From: Acidisarcina polymorpha
GTDB taxonomy: Bacteria > Acidobacteriota > Terriglobia > Terriglobales > Acidobacteriaceae
Assembly: GCF_003330725.1 (NCBI RefSeq)
Contig: NZ_CP030840.1
Location: 3,968,001-4,032,000, forward strand
Reading direction: 5' to 3'
DNA length: 64,000 bases
Of this stretch, positions 25,447-35,067 are shown piece after piece (position 1 is the first letter of the stretch; every line of letters begins with the position of its first letter). Both the position numbers and the translations under genes were made by a program. The notes under the pieces are model-generated. The model did no database searches, was not told the origin of the DNA, and saw nothing but the letters and a program-made list of their open reading frames with translations.

Positions 25447-26235
25447 ATGTCGATGAAATCGTCCTTACAGGAACACTGGCCCGAGTATCTGATAGAGATC
25501 GCACTGTTGGCGGTCTTTATGGTCTCGGTTGGGGTTCTCGTAACTGTGTTTGAGGCGCCCCGATCGCTTCTCTACTCGCTCATCCCGAACACAACCCTAC
25601 GCATTGTCCTGATGGCGACGTCAATCAGCATGGTTTTGGGACTTCTGATTCAATCTCCGTGGGGTAAGCGCTCAGGCGCCCACATGAACCCTGCGATCAC
25701 AATAGCGTTTCTCCTATTAGAGAAGGTTCACCCCTGGGACGCACTGTTTTACGTCCTCGCACAAACGATGGGTGGAACTCTCGGCATTGCTCTTGTCGCT
25801 TTGGCCATGGGGAGCCTGTTTACCGATCCGCCGGTCAGTTATGCCATGACGATGCCAGGCCCCGGTGGTGAAATGATCGCCTTCACGGCAGAGACGCTAA
25901 TTTCGTTCCTTCTCATGGCAACGATCTTGATTTGTGTCTCCTCGCCTCGTCTGATCCGTTTCACGGCATTGGCTATTGGTGTTCTTGTGGATGTCCTAAT
26001 CATCATCGAGGCGCCATTGTCCGGAACAAGTATGAACCCGGCTCGAACACTTGCTTCCGCTGTGCCAGGGATGATGTGGCAGCATATCTGGGTGTACCTC
26101 GCTGGACCACCTTTGGGGATGTTTGTGGCGGCACAACTGCATAAGCACAGTCTCAAAAATGCGGAGTATGGATGTGCGAAGCTCCTGCATCCACCCAATG
26201 TTCGTTGCATTCATTGTGGATATCTATGCGACTGA
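25447..26235 (+). CDS. MIP family channel (aquaporin/glyceroporin-like)
   Basis: A 262-residue inner-membrane protein with six membrane segments and both NPA boxes: AHMNPAITIAF and TSMNPARTLAS. The selectivity-filter residues cannot be assigned with certainty by eye. The C-terminal tail (EYGCAKLLH, then CIHCGYLCD) carries several cysteines, which is unusual. A second Met two codons in may be the real start. Confidence 0.88.
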   Translation: MSMKSSLQEHWPEYLIEIALLAVFMVSVGVLVTVFEAPRSLLYSLIPNTTLRIVLMATSISMVLGLLIQSPWGKRSGAHMNPAITIAFLLLEKVHPWDALFYVLAQTMGGTLGIALVALAMGSLFTDPPVSYAMTMPGPGGEMIAFTAETLISFLLMATILICVSSPRLIRFTALAIGVLVDVLIIIEAPLSGTSMNPARTLASAVPGMMWQHIWVYLAGPPLGMFVAAQLHKHSLKNAEYGCAKLLHPPNVRCIHCGYLCD

Positions 26236-26350
26236 AAGACTGACTCGTTCCAAATGCATTCCGGGTCCCTGCAGTGTTTCGCCGATCTCCCGTGAGACAG
26301 CCCAGGAACAGAATACTGTCGGCAAACTCGTTCCCGGCTACGCCGACATT

Positions 26351-26381
26351 GTGGCAGGATTTGCCCCTTATATGTCAGATC
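26351..26381 (+). promoter_or_regulatory. 31-bp motif, site 4 (upstream of PEP-mutase-family gene)
   Basis: It starts GTGGCAGGATTTGCCCC and ends TATGTCAGATC. It aligns without gaps to the other three sites. It lies 115 bases before the start at 26497, farther away than in the other cases. Confidence 0.65.
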
Positions 26382-26496
26382 GTCAGTTTTCGATGCGCGT
26401 CTATAAATCGCTAGCACTTATTTAGATAGTTCCGCGGCATTGGGAACCGACGTGCGACTGCGAGCGCGACATTCAAGAAAGGGCAGGTGAAAGCAC

Positions 26497-27288
26497 ATGA
26501 CGACAAAAGCGGGAAATGTACCTAAAGAGAAATTAGCCGAGAAGATCGAAGTGTTTAGGAAGCTGCATGTTCCCGGAACGCCGCTCATCCTCTACAACAT
26601 CTGGGACGCGGGCAGCGCACGGGCAGTTGCCAGGTCCGGAGCAAGAGCAATTGCAACTAGCAGTTGGGCTGTCGCAAAGGCTCATGGATTCGAAGATGGT
26701 GAGCAGATACCCTACGAGCTGGCACTTCAGAGCCTTCGCCAAGTCGTAGAAGCAGTGGATTTGCCAGTAAGCTTTGATCTCGAAAGCGCCTACGGCGAGA
26801 ACCCGAAGGAAGTGGAGAAAAACTTCTCCCTTGCTATCAGTGCGGGAGCGGTAGGGTGCAACTTTGAGGACAGTGTGCCCGGTACCAGGACGATTCGGGA
26901 TATAGCGACGCAGGTAGGCCGTATTCGCGCCGCACGCAGAGCCTCGGACGCAGCTGATGTTGAATTCTTCATCAACGCTAGATGTGACCTTTTCTTCCAA
27001 GGTCCATCCGTCAAGCACGATGAGGATTTGCTTGCCAAGGTTCTAGATCGAGCATCCGCATATGCAGAAGCCGGAGCGGACGGCCTCTTTGTGCCGGGGT
27101 TGACGACGATATCGCTCATCTCCCAACTCGCGAAGAGAAGCCAAATCCCAATAAACATCTTGGCTGATTCATCAACCTCGGTTCAAATGCTGGCCGATAG
27201 CGGTGTATCCCGCGTGAGCTATGGGGCAGGCCCCTACATCGAGGCGCTTAATGCTTTGGAACAGGCAGCTCGTGCGGTCACCAGATAG
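26497..27288 (+). CDS. Isocitrate lyase/PEP mutase family enzyme
   Basis: A 263-residue TIM-barrel protein. PLILYNIWDAGSARAVARSG, SFDLESAYG, GCNFEDSVPG and FFINARCDLF are the metal- and substrate-binding blocks of the PEP mutase/oxaloacetate hydrolase group. The KKCGH catalytic loop of isocitrate lyase is absent. It is probably a carboxy-acid C-C lyase or a phosphonopyruvate-type enzyme of unknown substrate. Confidence 0.88.
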   Translation: MTTKAGNVPKEKLAEKIEVFRKLHVPGTPLILYNIWDAGSARAVARSGARAIATSSWAVAKAHGFEDGEQIPYELALQSLRQVVEAVDLPVSFDLESAYGENPKEVEKNFSLAISAGAVGCNFEDSVPGTRTIRDIATQVGRIRAARRASDAADVEFFINARCDLFFQGPSVKHDEDLLAKVLDRASAYAEAGADGLFVPGLTTISLISQLAKRSQIPINILADSSTSVQMLADSGVSRVSYGAGPYIEALNALEQAARAVTR

Positions 27289-27434
27289 GCAAGGAATCAT
27301 GGCGTGTGTCGCACCGTTCAGTTCGAGGACAACGCAATAAGTCCATTTACTCGGTCCGTCGGTGAGCACCACGGCTGAAACCGGGCTCCGAAACCTTCAA
27401 AGAACGACGCAAAACACCTCACACGAGAGAGACC

Positions 27435-28667
27435 ATGGAAAACACAATCACCGAGACAACGACGGGTTCCGCAAACGCGCAGAGTTCGCTCCACCATAGC
27501 CCAAGGCTCTACGTGGGAGTTGCAACTCTGCTCGTATTAGTCTTAGCGGCTGCGATAGTCGGCCCGAAACTTTTCCACGAATCAGCTGTCAGTGCCGCGG
27601 CACCTGCCCCAACTGTTATCGTCAGCGAGCCTTTGCAACGAGAGCTTAACGGAAGGCTCCAGTTCTTGGGCCAATTCTCGCCAGTAGAGCAAGTCGAGTT
27701 GCGAGCTCAAGTCGGTGGGATACTGACGTACATCGGATTCAAGGACGGCGCCGTAGTCCCGAAGGGCACCCTTCTATTCGTCATTGATCCGACTCCCTAT
27801 CAGATCAAACTCGACGAAAGTACGGCTCAAGTGGAGAAAGCTCGTGCCCGGCTGGAGCTCTCAGCGACAGAGCTAGCACGTGCTCAAACACTGCAGAAGA
27901 CGGATGCCGGTACCGTCGAGAACGTAGATCAAAAGGCCGCAGAGCAAAGATCTGCTCAAGCCGCGCTTGAAGAATCAGAAGCCCTCGTTCGTGACGCGAA
28001 ATTCGATCTCGATCGCACGCGCGTCTATGCTCCATTTTCTGGACGTATGGGTACGCATCTTGTTTCTATTGGCAATCTCGTGTCTGGCAATCGGGGTGGA
28101 GGCAGTTCGACGACACTTCTAGCGACTGTCGTTTCCGTCGATCCTATCTACCTAAACTTCGACATGAGCGAAGGCGACTATCTCAACTTCCAGCGCGAGC
28201 GGGCATCGCAGAGGAGCGCCCTAGCCAACAGAGTTGATATCTCGCTGAGTGACGAAAGCCAATTCAAGCGCCAAGGCACGTTGAATTTTCTCGATAACAC
28301 TCTTGATCGTTCGAGCGGAACCATACATGCGCGAGCGACCGTTCCGAACTCAGATCTTCTGCTGGCGCCAGGATCGTTCGGTCGGGTTCGCGTGAACCTG
28401 CAGTCTTCAAACCAAGTCTTCCTCGTCCCGGACGCTGCTGTAAGAGCCGATCAGACAGACCGCATGGTTCTAGTTGTTGGACCGGACGGCGTAGCGAAGG
28501 AAAAGAAAGTCCAGACCGGAGGCCTTCGCTTTGGCCTGCGCGTTGTTTACTCCGGTCTCACGTCTTCGGATCGAGTTGTTATCGGGGGAACGCCCGTCGC
28601 CCCAGGAGCAAAGGTATCGAGTCAGGGCGGCACGATTGCTGCTAGCGCAGATGAAGGGAGCAACTAG
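27435..28667 (+). CDS. RND efflux periplasmic adaptor (membrane fusion protein)
   Basis: A 410-residue protein with an N-terminal membrane anchor at residues ~27-48. The barrel-sandwich half follows (GQFSPVEQVELRAQVGGILT), then a coiled-coil hairpin around residues 115-190 rich in Ala, Glu and Arg, a second half YAPFSGRMGTHLVSIGNLVS, and the beta-barrel. It links the inner-membrane pump to the outer-membrane channel. It is the first gene of an operon with the permease. Confidence 0.95.
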   Translation: MENTITETTTGSANAQSSLHHSPRLYVGVATLLVLVLAAAIVGPKLFHESAVSAAAPAPTVIVSEPLQRELNGRLQFLGQFSPVEQVELRAQVGGILTYIGFKDGAVVPKGTLLFVIDPTPYQIKLDESTAQVEKARARLELSATELARAQTLQKTDAGTVENVDQKAAEQRSAQAALEESEALVRDAKFDLDRTRVYAPFSGRMGTHLVSIGNLVSGNRGGGSSTTLLATVVSVDPIYLNFDMSEGDYLNFQRERASQRSALANRVDISLSDESQFKRQGTLNFLDNTLDRSSGTIHARATVPNSDLLLAPGSFGRVRVNLQSSNQVFLVPDAAVRADQTDRMVLVVGPDGVAKEKKVQTGGLRFGLRVVYSGLTSSDRVVIGGTPVAPGAKVSSQGGTIAASADEGSN

Positions 28668-28675
28668 GTCTAGCC

Positions 28676-30334
28676 ATGAAACTTACTCATTTCTTCATCG
28701 AACACCCACGGTTCGCGATTGTTCTCAACGTGTTCATCGTGCTGGCCGGACTGGCAACGATGTTGTCGTTGCCAATCGCCCAATATCCGAACATTGTCCC
28801 CCCGACCATTAAGATCACAACGCTCTTCCCAGGTGCTTCCGCGGATGTTATCGCCCGTACTGTGGCGACACCCCTTGAGCAAGCAATCAATGGCGTAGAA
28901 GGCATGGAGTACATCAGCAGCCAATCCACCGGCAACGGCCAGCTAACGATCACGGTCATATTCAAGATTGGGAGCGACGCTGACATTGACCTGTTCCGCA
29001 CCAATACGCGAGTTCAAAATACACTCTCCCGCCTTCCACAAGAGGTTCAGCTTCAAGGAGTGCAGGTGAAGAAGACGATCGACGATCTTCTGTTGGGTGT
29101 GCACGTATATTCGCCCGATGGCTCTCGTTCACCTGAATATCTTTCGAATTACATGGTTCATATTCGCGACGAGATTGCCCGGCTTCCCGGCGTTGCGGAC
29201 TTCCAACTGTTCGGTGATCGCCAATACGCCATGCGTATTTGGGTTGACCCTGACAAGGCAGCGGCTTACAACATCAGCTCCACCGAGATCCTCGCTGCTC
29301 TCCGCGCACAGAACGCCCAAATCTCTGCGGGCGTGTTGAATCAACCGCCGGTGTCCACTAAAGGGGCCTATCAGATCAATGTCGAAGCGTTGGGCCGCCT
29401 CAGCACACCAGAGCAATTCGAGGACGTGATTGTCAAGAATGACAGCCAAGGACGTATTACCCGAATCCGCGATATCGGTCGTGCGGAGCTGGGGTCCGCC
29501 GACTATAGCTCACTCGCTTACGCGGATAGATATCCCGGCGCTCCCTTTTTTGTGACTCCGACACCGGATGCAAACGTGGTTCAGTTGGAACATGCCATCT
29601 GGAAGAAAATGGCTGAATTCAAAAAGACGTTCCCTCCAGGTGTGGATTACATCAAGATCTATGACCCGACGACATTTGTAGGACAGTCGATTGAGGAGGT
29701 GATTAAGACAGTTGCTATTGCAATCGTCCTTGTTGTTTTTGTTGTCTTCATTTTCCTGCAGAACTGGAGAGCGACGATCATTCCTGTCGTCGCGATCCCG
29801 GTATCGCTGATAGGCACATTCTCCATCTTGACCATGATGGGCGGATCGGTTAACAACCTGTCTCTTTTTGGATTGGTACTTGCCGTCGGTATTGTCGTCG
29901 ACGATGCCATCGTTGTAGTCGAAAATGTCGAGCGTAATATGGCGCGCGGCTTGTCTCCACTCGAAGCAGCCCACGAGACGATGACCGAAGTGTCAACGGC
30001 TCTTATTGCGATCGCTTTGACACTGTGCGCCGTGTTCGTCCCAGTCGCTTTCATCTCCGGAATCCCGGGGCTCTTCTTTAAGCAGTTCGCCATAACGATC
30101 GCGGGCTCGACAATCATCTCGTGCTTTGTTTCGCTCACTCTCAGTCCTGCTCTCTGCGCGATCCTCTTGAAACCCCACGCAGTTGGGACCGAGCATGACA
30201 GGATTACCGGTTTAGCTCGCCTTTTGAACCCGATCTTCTCGGGCTTCAACGCAGTATTTGATTGGTTGTCTACCAGCTACGGCAACCTGACAAGTCGTCT
30301 TGTCCGCATCACCGGCGTCATCCTTCTGGTCTAA
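28676..30334 (+). CDS. RND efflux permease, N-terminal part ended by a premature stop
   Basis: A 552-residue frame with the HAE1-type RND start (MKLTHFFIEHPRFAIVLNVF), periplasmic porter domains and membrane segments 2-7. This includes LAVGIVVDDAIVVVENVERN, which carries the proton-relay Asp pair. It stops at TAA (30332-30334) inside a conserved membrane segment (GVILLV, stop, VTLIGLTGF). The same frame continues at once and the following ORF begins ten codons later. A full pump needs read-through, suppression or re-initiation. Confidence 0.9.
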   Translation: MKLTHFFIEHPRFAIVLNVFIVLAGLATMLSLPIAQYPNIVPPTIKITTLFPGASADVIARTVATPLEQAINGVEGMEYISSQSTGNGQLTITVIFKIGSDADIDLFRTNTRVQNTLSRLPQEVQLQGVQVKKTIDDLLLGVHVYSPDGSRSPEYLSNYMVHIRDEIARLPGVADFQLFGDRQYAMRIWVDPDKAAAYNISSTEILAALRAQNAQISAGVLNQPPVSTKGAYQINVEALGRLSTPEQFEDVIVKNDSQGRITRIRDIGRAELGSADYSSLAYADRYPGAPFFVTPTPDANVVQLEHAIWKKMAEFKKTFPPGVDYIKIYDPTTFVGQSIEEVIKTVAIAIVLVVFVVFIFLQNWRATIIPVVAIPVSLIGTFSILTMMGGSVNNLSLFGLVLAVGIVVDDAIVVVENVERNMARGLSPLEAAHETMTEVSTALIAIALTLCAVFVPVAFISGIPGLFFKQFAITIAGSTIISCFVSLTLSPALCAILLKPHAVGTEHDRITGLARLLNPIFSGFNAVFDWLSTSYGNLTSRLVRITGVILLV

Positions 30335-30364
30335 GTAACTCTCATAGGGCTGACCGGATTTCAG

Positions 30365-33271
30365 ATGTCTAGGATGGCGACCGGCTTCATCCCCCAGCAG
30401 GACATCGGCTACCTCGCTGTCGTGTGCCAGCTTCCTCCAGGGTCAAGCTTGGAGCGAACCGATGAAGTCGTGCGTCGTGTGAATGAAATCGTGCTTACGA
30501 CTCGCGGAGGTCGTCACACCTCGCCCGTAACGGGACTCGACGTTACCACCAACACTGTTGCGCCGAACGTCGGCACCGTCTTCACTTCGCTGCCTTCCCT
30601 CTATGGAGAGCACCTCGAAGGAGTCAACGCAGCATCCATGGTGGCTACTCTTCGCAAGAAATTTGCAGGGTTCAAGGACGCCAATATACTCGTCGTGAAT
30701 CCACCTGCTGTGAAAGGACTCGGATCGGCTGGTGGTTTCAAAATGATGCTTGAGGACCGTGCAGAACTAGGACCACAAGCGTTGGCCGATGCTACGAATA
30801 AGCTCGTGGCGGCGGCTCGAAAAGATCCATCTTTCGCTGCTGTATATACGCTCTACAACGCTGGCTCGCCCAGTGTCTATGCAGACATCGACCGTGAAAA
30901 AGCGGAGAAAGTCGGACTTTCTACCGCAGATATCTTTCCCACTCTTGAACTCTACATGGGCTCGCAGTATGTGAACGATTTCAATCTTCTCGGACGTACC
31001 TACCCAGTTTTTGTGCAGGGAGATCAACAGTTCCGCCAAACACCAGACGAAATCGGAAGGTTGAAGGCTCGCAACTCAAGTGGTGAGATGGTTCCGATCA
31101 GTACGGTTGCCACTTTCAAAGAAAAGACTGCCCCTTATCGTGTGCCCCGTTATAACCTCTATGCTGCTTCAGAAATCATGGGCGAGCCTGCTCCGAATGT
31201 CTCGTCAGGAGCCGCGCTCAAACGCATCGAAGAGTTGGCCAAGGAGAACCTTCCCCCAGGTATTACGTTTGAGTGGACGGACCTCGCCTATCAGCAGGCA
31301 AAAAAAGGCATCCCTACAGCAGCGATTTTCGGTGCCTCTGCTCTGTTTGTGTTCCTCGTGCTGACTGCGCAGTATGAAAGCTGGAAGATTCCTCTGGCGA
31401 TCGTGCTGATCGTGCCGATGTGCCTGCTCGCGGCAACGACGGGCCTCAATATCCGGACAATGCCGATTGACATCCTCGCACAGATTGGATTCGTTGTACT
31501 GCTTGGTTTAGCCGCTAAGAACGCAATCTTGATCGTCGAGTTTGCCAAGCAGCGGCAAGACCACGATGGAGTGCATGCTCAAGAAGCAGCTGTACACGCA
31601 GCCCATGTTCGTCTTCGTCCAATTCTGATGACCTCCTTCGCGTTTATCGCAGGTGTGGGGCCGCTTGTGGTCGCGCATGGCGCGGGCGCGGAGATGCGGC
31701 AATCACTCGGGACCACAGTGTTCTTTGGAATGCTCGGTGTAACAGCCTTTGGCCTCCTCTTTACACCAGCCTTTTACGCACTTGTGCGCAAGGGTGAGGC
31801 GAAGAAGAAGAGGAAAGTTGGACTTCCCGAGTCGGCTCTTACCACTGCTGCAATCGTTAGCGTATTGGTACTGAGTGTGTTTCTCCAAGGCTGCTCAGTC
31901 GGCCCAAAATACAAGGCGCCATCGGGAGCGGCATTAGCCCCTTTTCATAACAGGCAAGAGAGTTCGAACTCCGGCAAAACGCCTGCTCCATCACTCGACG
32001 AATGGTGGACCGGCTTCAATGATCCCATGCTCGTCACGATCGAGCAGCGGGCTCTAAGCCAGAACCTCGACCTTGCCGCATCGCTTGAAAGAGTGAATCA
32101 AGCGAGAGCAGTTGCCGTTGGGGCTGGCGCCAGATTGTATCCGACCGGCGAACTGGACGCCTCAGCGACTGCTGAGCACCAGAGTTTAGAGGGAAACCTC
32201 GGGAATGTTTCTCGTAACGTTCCAAGCTTCCGGCGCAATATCCACGAATACACAATCGGTCCTGTCGCAAGCTGGGAGCTGGATGTGGCGGGCGGAATCC
32301 GCCACAACGCTGCGGCAGCACGTGATGAGGTACAAGTTGCCGAAGCGAGTCAGATCGGGACGCGTATCACGGTCGCAGCTGACGCCGCGGACGCATACAT
32401 GCAAATTCGCGGATATCAAGCGAGGATCGCAATCGCGAATAACCAGGTGGAGACAGACAAACACCTGTTGAAGCTGGTGGAGAACCGACTCGATGCAGGT
32501 GCTGCCACGAAACGCGAAATCGCGCAGGCAGAGGCGCTCTTACGGCAAGCTCGTTCAACCCTTCCTCCGCTGCGATTAGCCCTTGAGAAGCAATTGAACC
32601 GCTTGGATATCTTGATGGTAGCGCAACCAGGCACGTACGCCCACGAACTCGATGCGGTAACACCTGTACCCTCTATTCCCAACATCGCGAACCAGGAACC
32701 AACTGACATGCTACGTCGTCGCCCTGACATCATTGCAGCGGAGAGACGTCTTGCCGCCTCGAACGAACGTATTGGGGTTGCCATTGCTGAGTACTATCCG
32801 AAGATTTCGCTGTCGGGAGTTCTAGGTTTTGATAGTTTGAACTCAGGGAGTCTTTTCACCGGGGCCGCTTTTCAACCTGCTGCTGTAGGCGGCTTGCGCT
32901 GGCGTCTGTTCGATTTTGGCAGAGTCAATGCTGAAGTGAGACAGGCTCGTGGCGTGAATGCCGAATCTCTCATCGACTACAGGTTGGCTGTGCTGAAGGC
33001 TGCGGAAGATGTCGAAAACGCGCTTGCCTCGCTTGCTGAAACAGAGGCTTATAGCACTGAGGTGCAAGCCGAAGTGCAGTCGCTGACAAGATCTCGTGAT
33101 CTGTCCCAAGAGGCTTACAAAGCTGGTTCAATCACGCTCACCGATGTGCTGGATGCGGACCGTCAATTGCTGACAGCCCAGGACGAATTGGCCTCTAATC
33201 GAACCGACGCATCTCGCGCAGCTATAACAGTGTTCCGCTCGTTCGGCGGCGGTTGGCATCCATCCGACTAA
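30365..33271 (+). CDS. RND permease C-terminal half fused to a NodT-type outer-membrane factor
   Basis: The 968-residue ORF is in the same frame as the permease part before it. Residues 1-480 hold the second RND half, with the FIPQQDIGYL motif and six membrane segments ending FYALVRKGEAKKKRKV. A new hydrophobic segment then leads to a lipobox, FLQGC, with Cys at residue 510, followed by SVGPKYKAP, DEWWTGFNDP and two OEP repeats of a TolC/NodT outer-membrane lipoprotein. Normally these are two proteins in two membranes; here no stop separates them. Confidence 0.9.
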   Translation: MSRMATGFIPQQDIGYLAVVCQLPPGSSLERTDEVVRRVNEIVLTTRGGRHTSPVTGLDVTTNTVAPNVGTVFTSLPSLYGEHLEGVNAASMVATLRKKFAGFKDANILVVNPPAVKGLGSAGGFKMMLEDRAELGPQALADATNKLVAAARKDPSFAAVYTLYNAGSPSVYADIDREKAEKVGLSTADIFPTLELYMGSQYVNDFNLLGRTYPVFVQGDQQFRQTPDEIGRLKARNSSGEMVPISTVATFKEKTAPYRVPRYNLYAASEIMGEPAPNVSSGAALKRIEELAKENLPPGITFEWTDLAYQQAKKGIPTAAIFGASALFVFLVLTAQYESWKIPLAIVLIVPMCLLAATTGLNIRTMPIDILAQIGFVVLLGLAAKNAILIVEFAKQRQDHDGVHAQEAAVHAAHVRLRPILMTSFAFIAGVGPLVVAHGAGAEMRQSLGTTVFFGMLGVTAFGLLFTPAFYALVRKGEAKKKRKVGLPESALTTAAIVSVLVLSVFLQGCSVGPKYKAPSGAALAPFHNRQESSNSGKTPAPSLDEWWTGFNDPMLVTIEQRALSQNLDLAASLERVNQARAVAVGAGARLYPTGELDASATAEHQSLEGNLGNVSRNVPSFRRNIHEYTIGPVASWELDVAGGIRHNAAAARDEVQVAEASQIGTRITVAADAADAYMQIRGYQARIAIANNQVETDKHLLKLVENRLDAGAATKREIAQAEALLRQARSTLPPLRLALEKQLNRLDILMVAQPGTYAHELDAVTPVPSIPNIANQEPTDMLRRRPDIIAAERRLAASNERIGVAIAEYYPKISLSGVLGFDSLNSGSLFTGAAFQPAAVGGLRWRLFDFGRVNAEVRQARGVNAESLIDYRLAVLKAAEDVENALASLAETEAYSTEVQAEVQSLTRSRDLSQEAYKAGSITLTDVLDADRQLLTAQDELASNRTDASRAAITVFRSFGGGWHPSD

Positions 33272-33432
33272 CCTTAGGTTGCGCGGTGACTTCCTTCATC
33301 TAAGGAGACGTGCGGGCTCGAATGATCGTGCCCCGGCACGGTGTCCCAGAGCGCGATATGAAACCTTTGCAAAAGGGCGCGCGACCCGACGAATCACCCG
33401 GAAATCGCCCAATTCTGGGGTAATATCGTACC

Positions 33433-34458
33433 ATGACGGAGCGCCGCCATCCCGTTATCGCTTTTCTTGTGCCGTCTCCGTTCGAGATCCTCGATCTGAC
33501 GGGGCCGGTCTCAGTTTTTGAGCGCGCTACAAAGAATGGCGAACGCCATTACTTGATTCAAATCCTCTCCACCCGATCGGGTGGCACAGTCGAGACTGCA
33601 GGCGGGATGTCTATCGGCAACGCCCTCAAATTCTCTGACTATGTGGGACCAATCGATACGCTGATTGCCATCGGAGGCGACGGAGCCGTCGCCGAGCAGT
33701 CACCTGAATTGCCGAAATGGCTGCAAGAGCGTGCCCCTTATATTCGCCGTATCGCATCCATCTGTACAGGGGCGTTTATTCTGGCAGGTGCTGGCCTGCT
33801 CGATGGGCATCGCGTTGCTACACATTGGCTTTGGTGCGATCTTTTCAAGAACCGCTATAAGCATCTCAGGGTGGAACGCGATCCCATCTTCATCAAAGAG
33901 GGCAAGTTTTACACCACCGCCGGTGTGACGGCGGGTATTGATCTGTCTCTCGCACTTGTCGAAGAAGATCTTGGACATGCGGTAGCTGCTGAGATTGCCA
34001 GGATATTGGTCCTGTTTCTGAGGCGGCCTGGAGGGCAATCTCAGTACAGCACTTTGTTGGCGCAGCAAGAAGAGATAGAAGACGCGAGGATGCGCGATCT
34101 TCCTGTTTGGGTCAAAGCGCATCTAAACCGAAAACTCGACGTTGAAGATCTTGCGAGAGCCGCCGCGATGAGTCCACGGACTTTCATGCGTCAATTCAAA
34201 ACTCAGTTTGATACGACTCCCGCGCGCTGGGTGCAATCACTTCGCGTCGAAGCCGTGATGCAACATCTTGAAGAGCGCAGTACCTCGCTTAGCAAGATTG
34301 CTCACATGACGGGGTTCCGCGACGAACAGGCGTTACGTAGAGCACTTCGACAGCAAATTGGGCTGACGCCGAATCAGTACCGTGAACGATTTGGGGAGTT
34401 GGGTCGCGATCGTGGACTACTCCCAGAGCGGCTCTTCGAAGACGAAGCGAGGGTCTAA
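33433..34458 (+). CDS. GlxA-like regulator: DJ-1/PfpI domain plus AraC HTH (copy 3, intact)
   Basis: A 341-residue protein. DJ-1/PfpI domain with SICTGAFILAGAGLLDGHRV; AraC HTH with AMSPRTFMRQFKTQFDTTPA and HMTGFRDEQALRRAL, ending TPNQYRERFGELG. It is full length and shows no lesions. It lies just downstream of the RND operon on the same strand and is followed by a decayed copy of itself. It is the likely activator of the RND operon or of the other motif-bearing promoters. Confidence 0.92.
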   Translation: MTERRHPVIAFLVPSPFEILDLTGPVSVFERATKNGERHYLIQILSTRSGGTVETAGGMSIGNALKFSDYVGPIDTLIAIGGDGAVAEQSPELPKWLQERAPYIRRIASICTGAFILAGAGLLDGHRVATHWLWCDLFKNRYKHLRVERDPIFIKEGKFYTTAGVTAGIDLSLALVEEDLGHAVAAEIARILVLFLRRPGGQSQYSTLLAQQEEIEDARMRDLPVWVKAHLNRKLDVEDLARAAAMSPRTFMRQFKTQFDTTPARWVQSLRVEAVMQHLEERSTSLSKIAHMTGFRDEQALRRALRQQIGLTPNQYRERFGELGRDRGLLPERLFEDEARV

Positions 34459-34562
34459 TTTAGTTGCCGCGTCGGCTTTGTCGCCAAATCGATTGCTGAA
34501 TCTGGAAAGGCTCGTGCTCATTAGACCGACGGTCGAGGGACGTCTGTTCGGCCCACATTTCC

Positions 34563-34835
34563 AGTGAACGGAGTTCGCCGATGCGTCACATCCCGTGGTC
34601 GTTTTCGGTGTGCCGTATCCGTTCGAGATTCTCGATCTGACAGGCCCTGCTTCAGTTTTCGAGCGTCTGTAGTCAATGGAGAGCGATATTATTCGATCCG
34701 AATTTTGTACACTCGATCGAACGGCGCTGTGACAACAGAAGGCGGAATGATCATCGCTGATTCCTGCAAATATGCTGACTATGTGGGACCGATCGACACC
34801 CTCATTGTGAGCGGGGTGTGGGCGCTGTCACCCCA
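34563..34835 (+). pseudogene. GlxA-like regulator remnant (copy 4)
   Basis: One frame gives HPVVVFGVPYPFEILDLTGP and ASVFERL, then TAG. Another frame carries on with NGERYYSIRILYTRSNGAV, GGMIIADSCKYADYV and GPIDTLIVSG, closely matching copy 3. After this the similarity stops; the Cys elbow and the whole HTH are missing. It looks like a tandem duplicate of copy 3 that was truncated. The bases up to 35046 form an open frame (ending with EIKRDGLRSDR) that I cannot assign. Confidence 0.75.
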
Positions 34836-35067
34836 CATGCGATACAAGCTATCTTCGAAGGTGAAGAGATGCCAGGTTTTGAAGGCCGCCCTCGACACAC
34901 TGGCACTTGGCAGTCTGTTTGCTCTTAGCTTGTGGGAAAAGAGGTTGAAGCGCAAACTCGAAGGACGCCCACTCGAGCCTGAAAACGTGATCGATTTTCG
35001 CGGGTCGAGCGAAATCAAGAGAGATGGGCTTCGTTCCGATAGGTGATTGACGCGCATTGCGTAAAGG

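Noticed and set aside
33330-33350. Short hairpin GTGCC-CC-GGCAC after the RND operon
   Set aside because: Only five base pairs with a 2-base loop and no T-run, too weak to call a terminator.
14178-34835. A tRNA-borne island bounded by direct repeats
   Set aside because: I searched by eye for a second copy of the tRNA-Leu 3' end and for an integrase and found neither, so I do not claim a defined integrative element.
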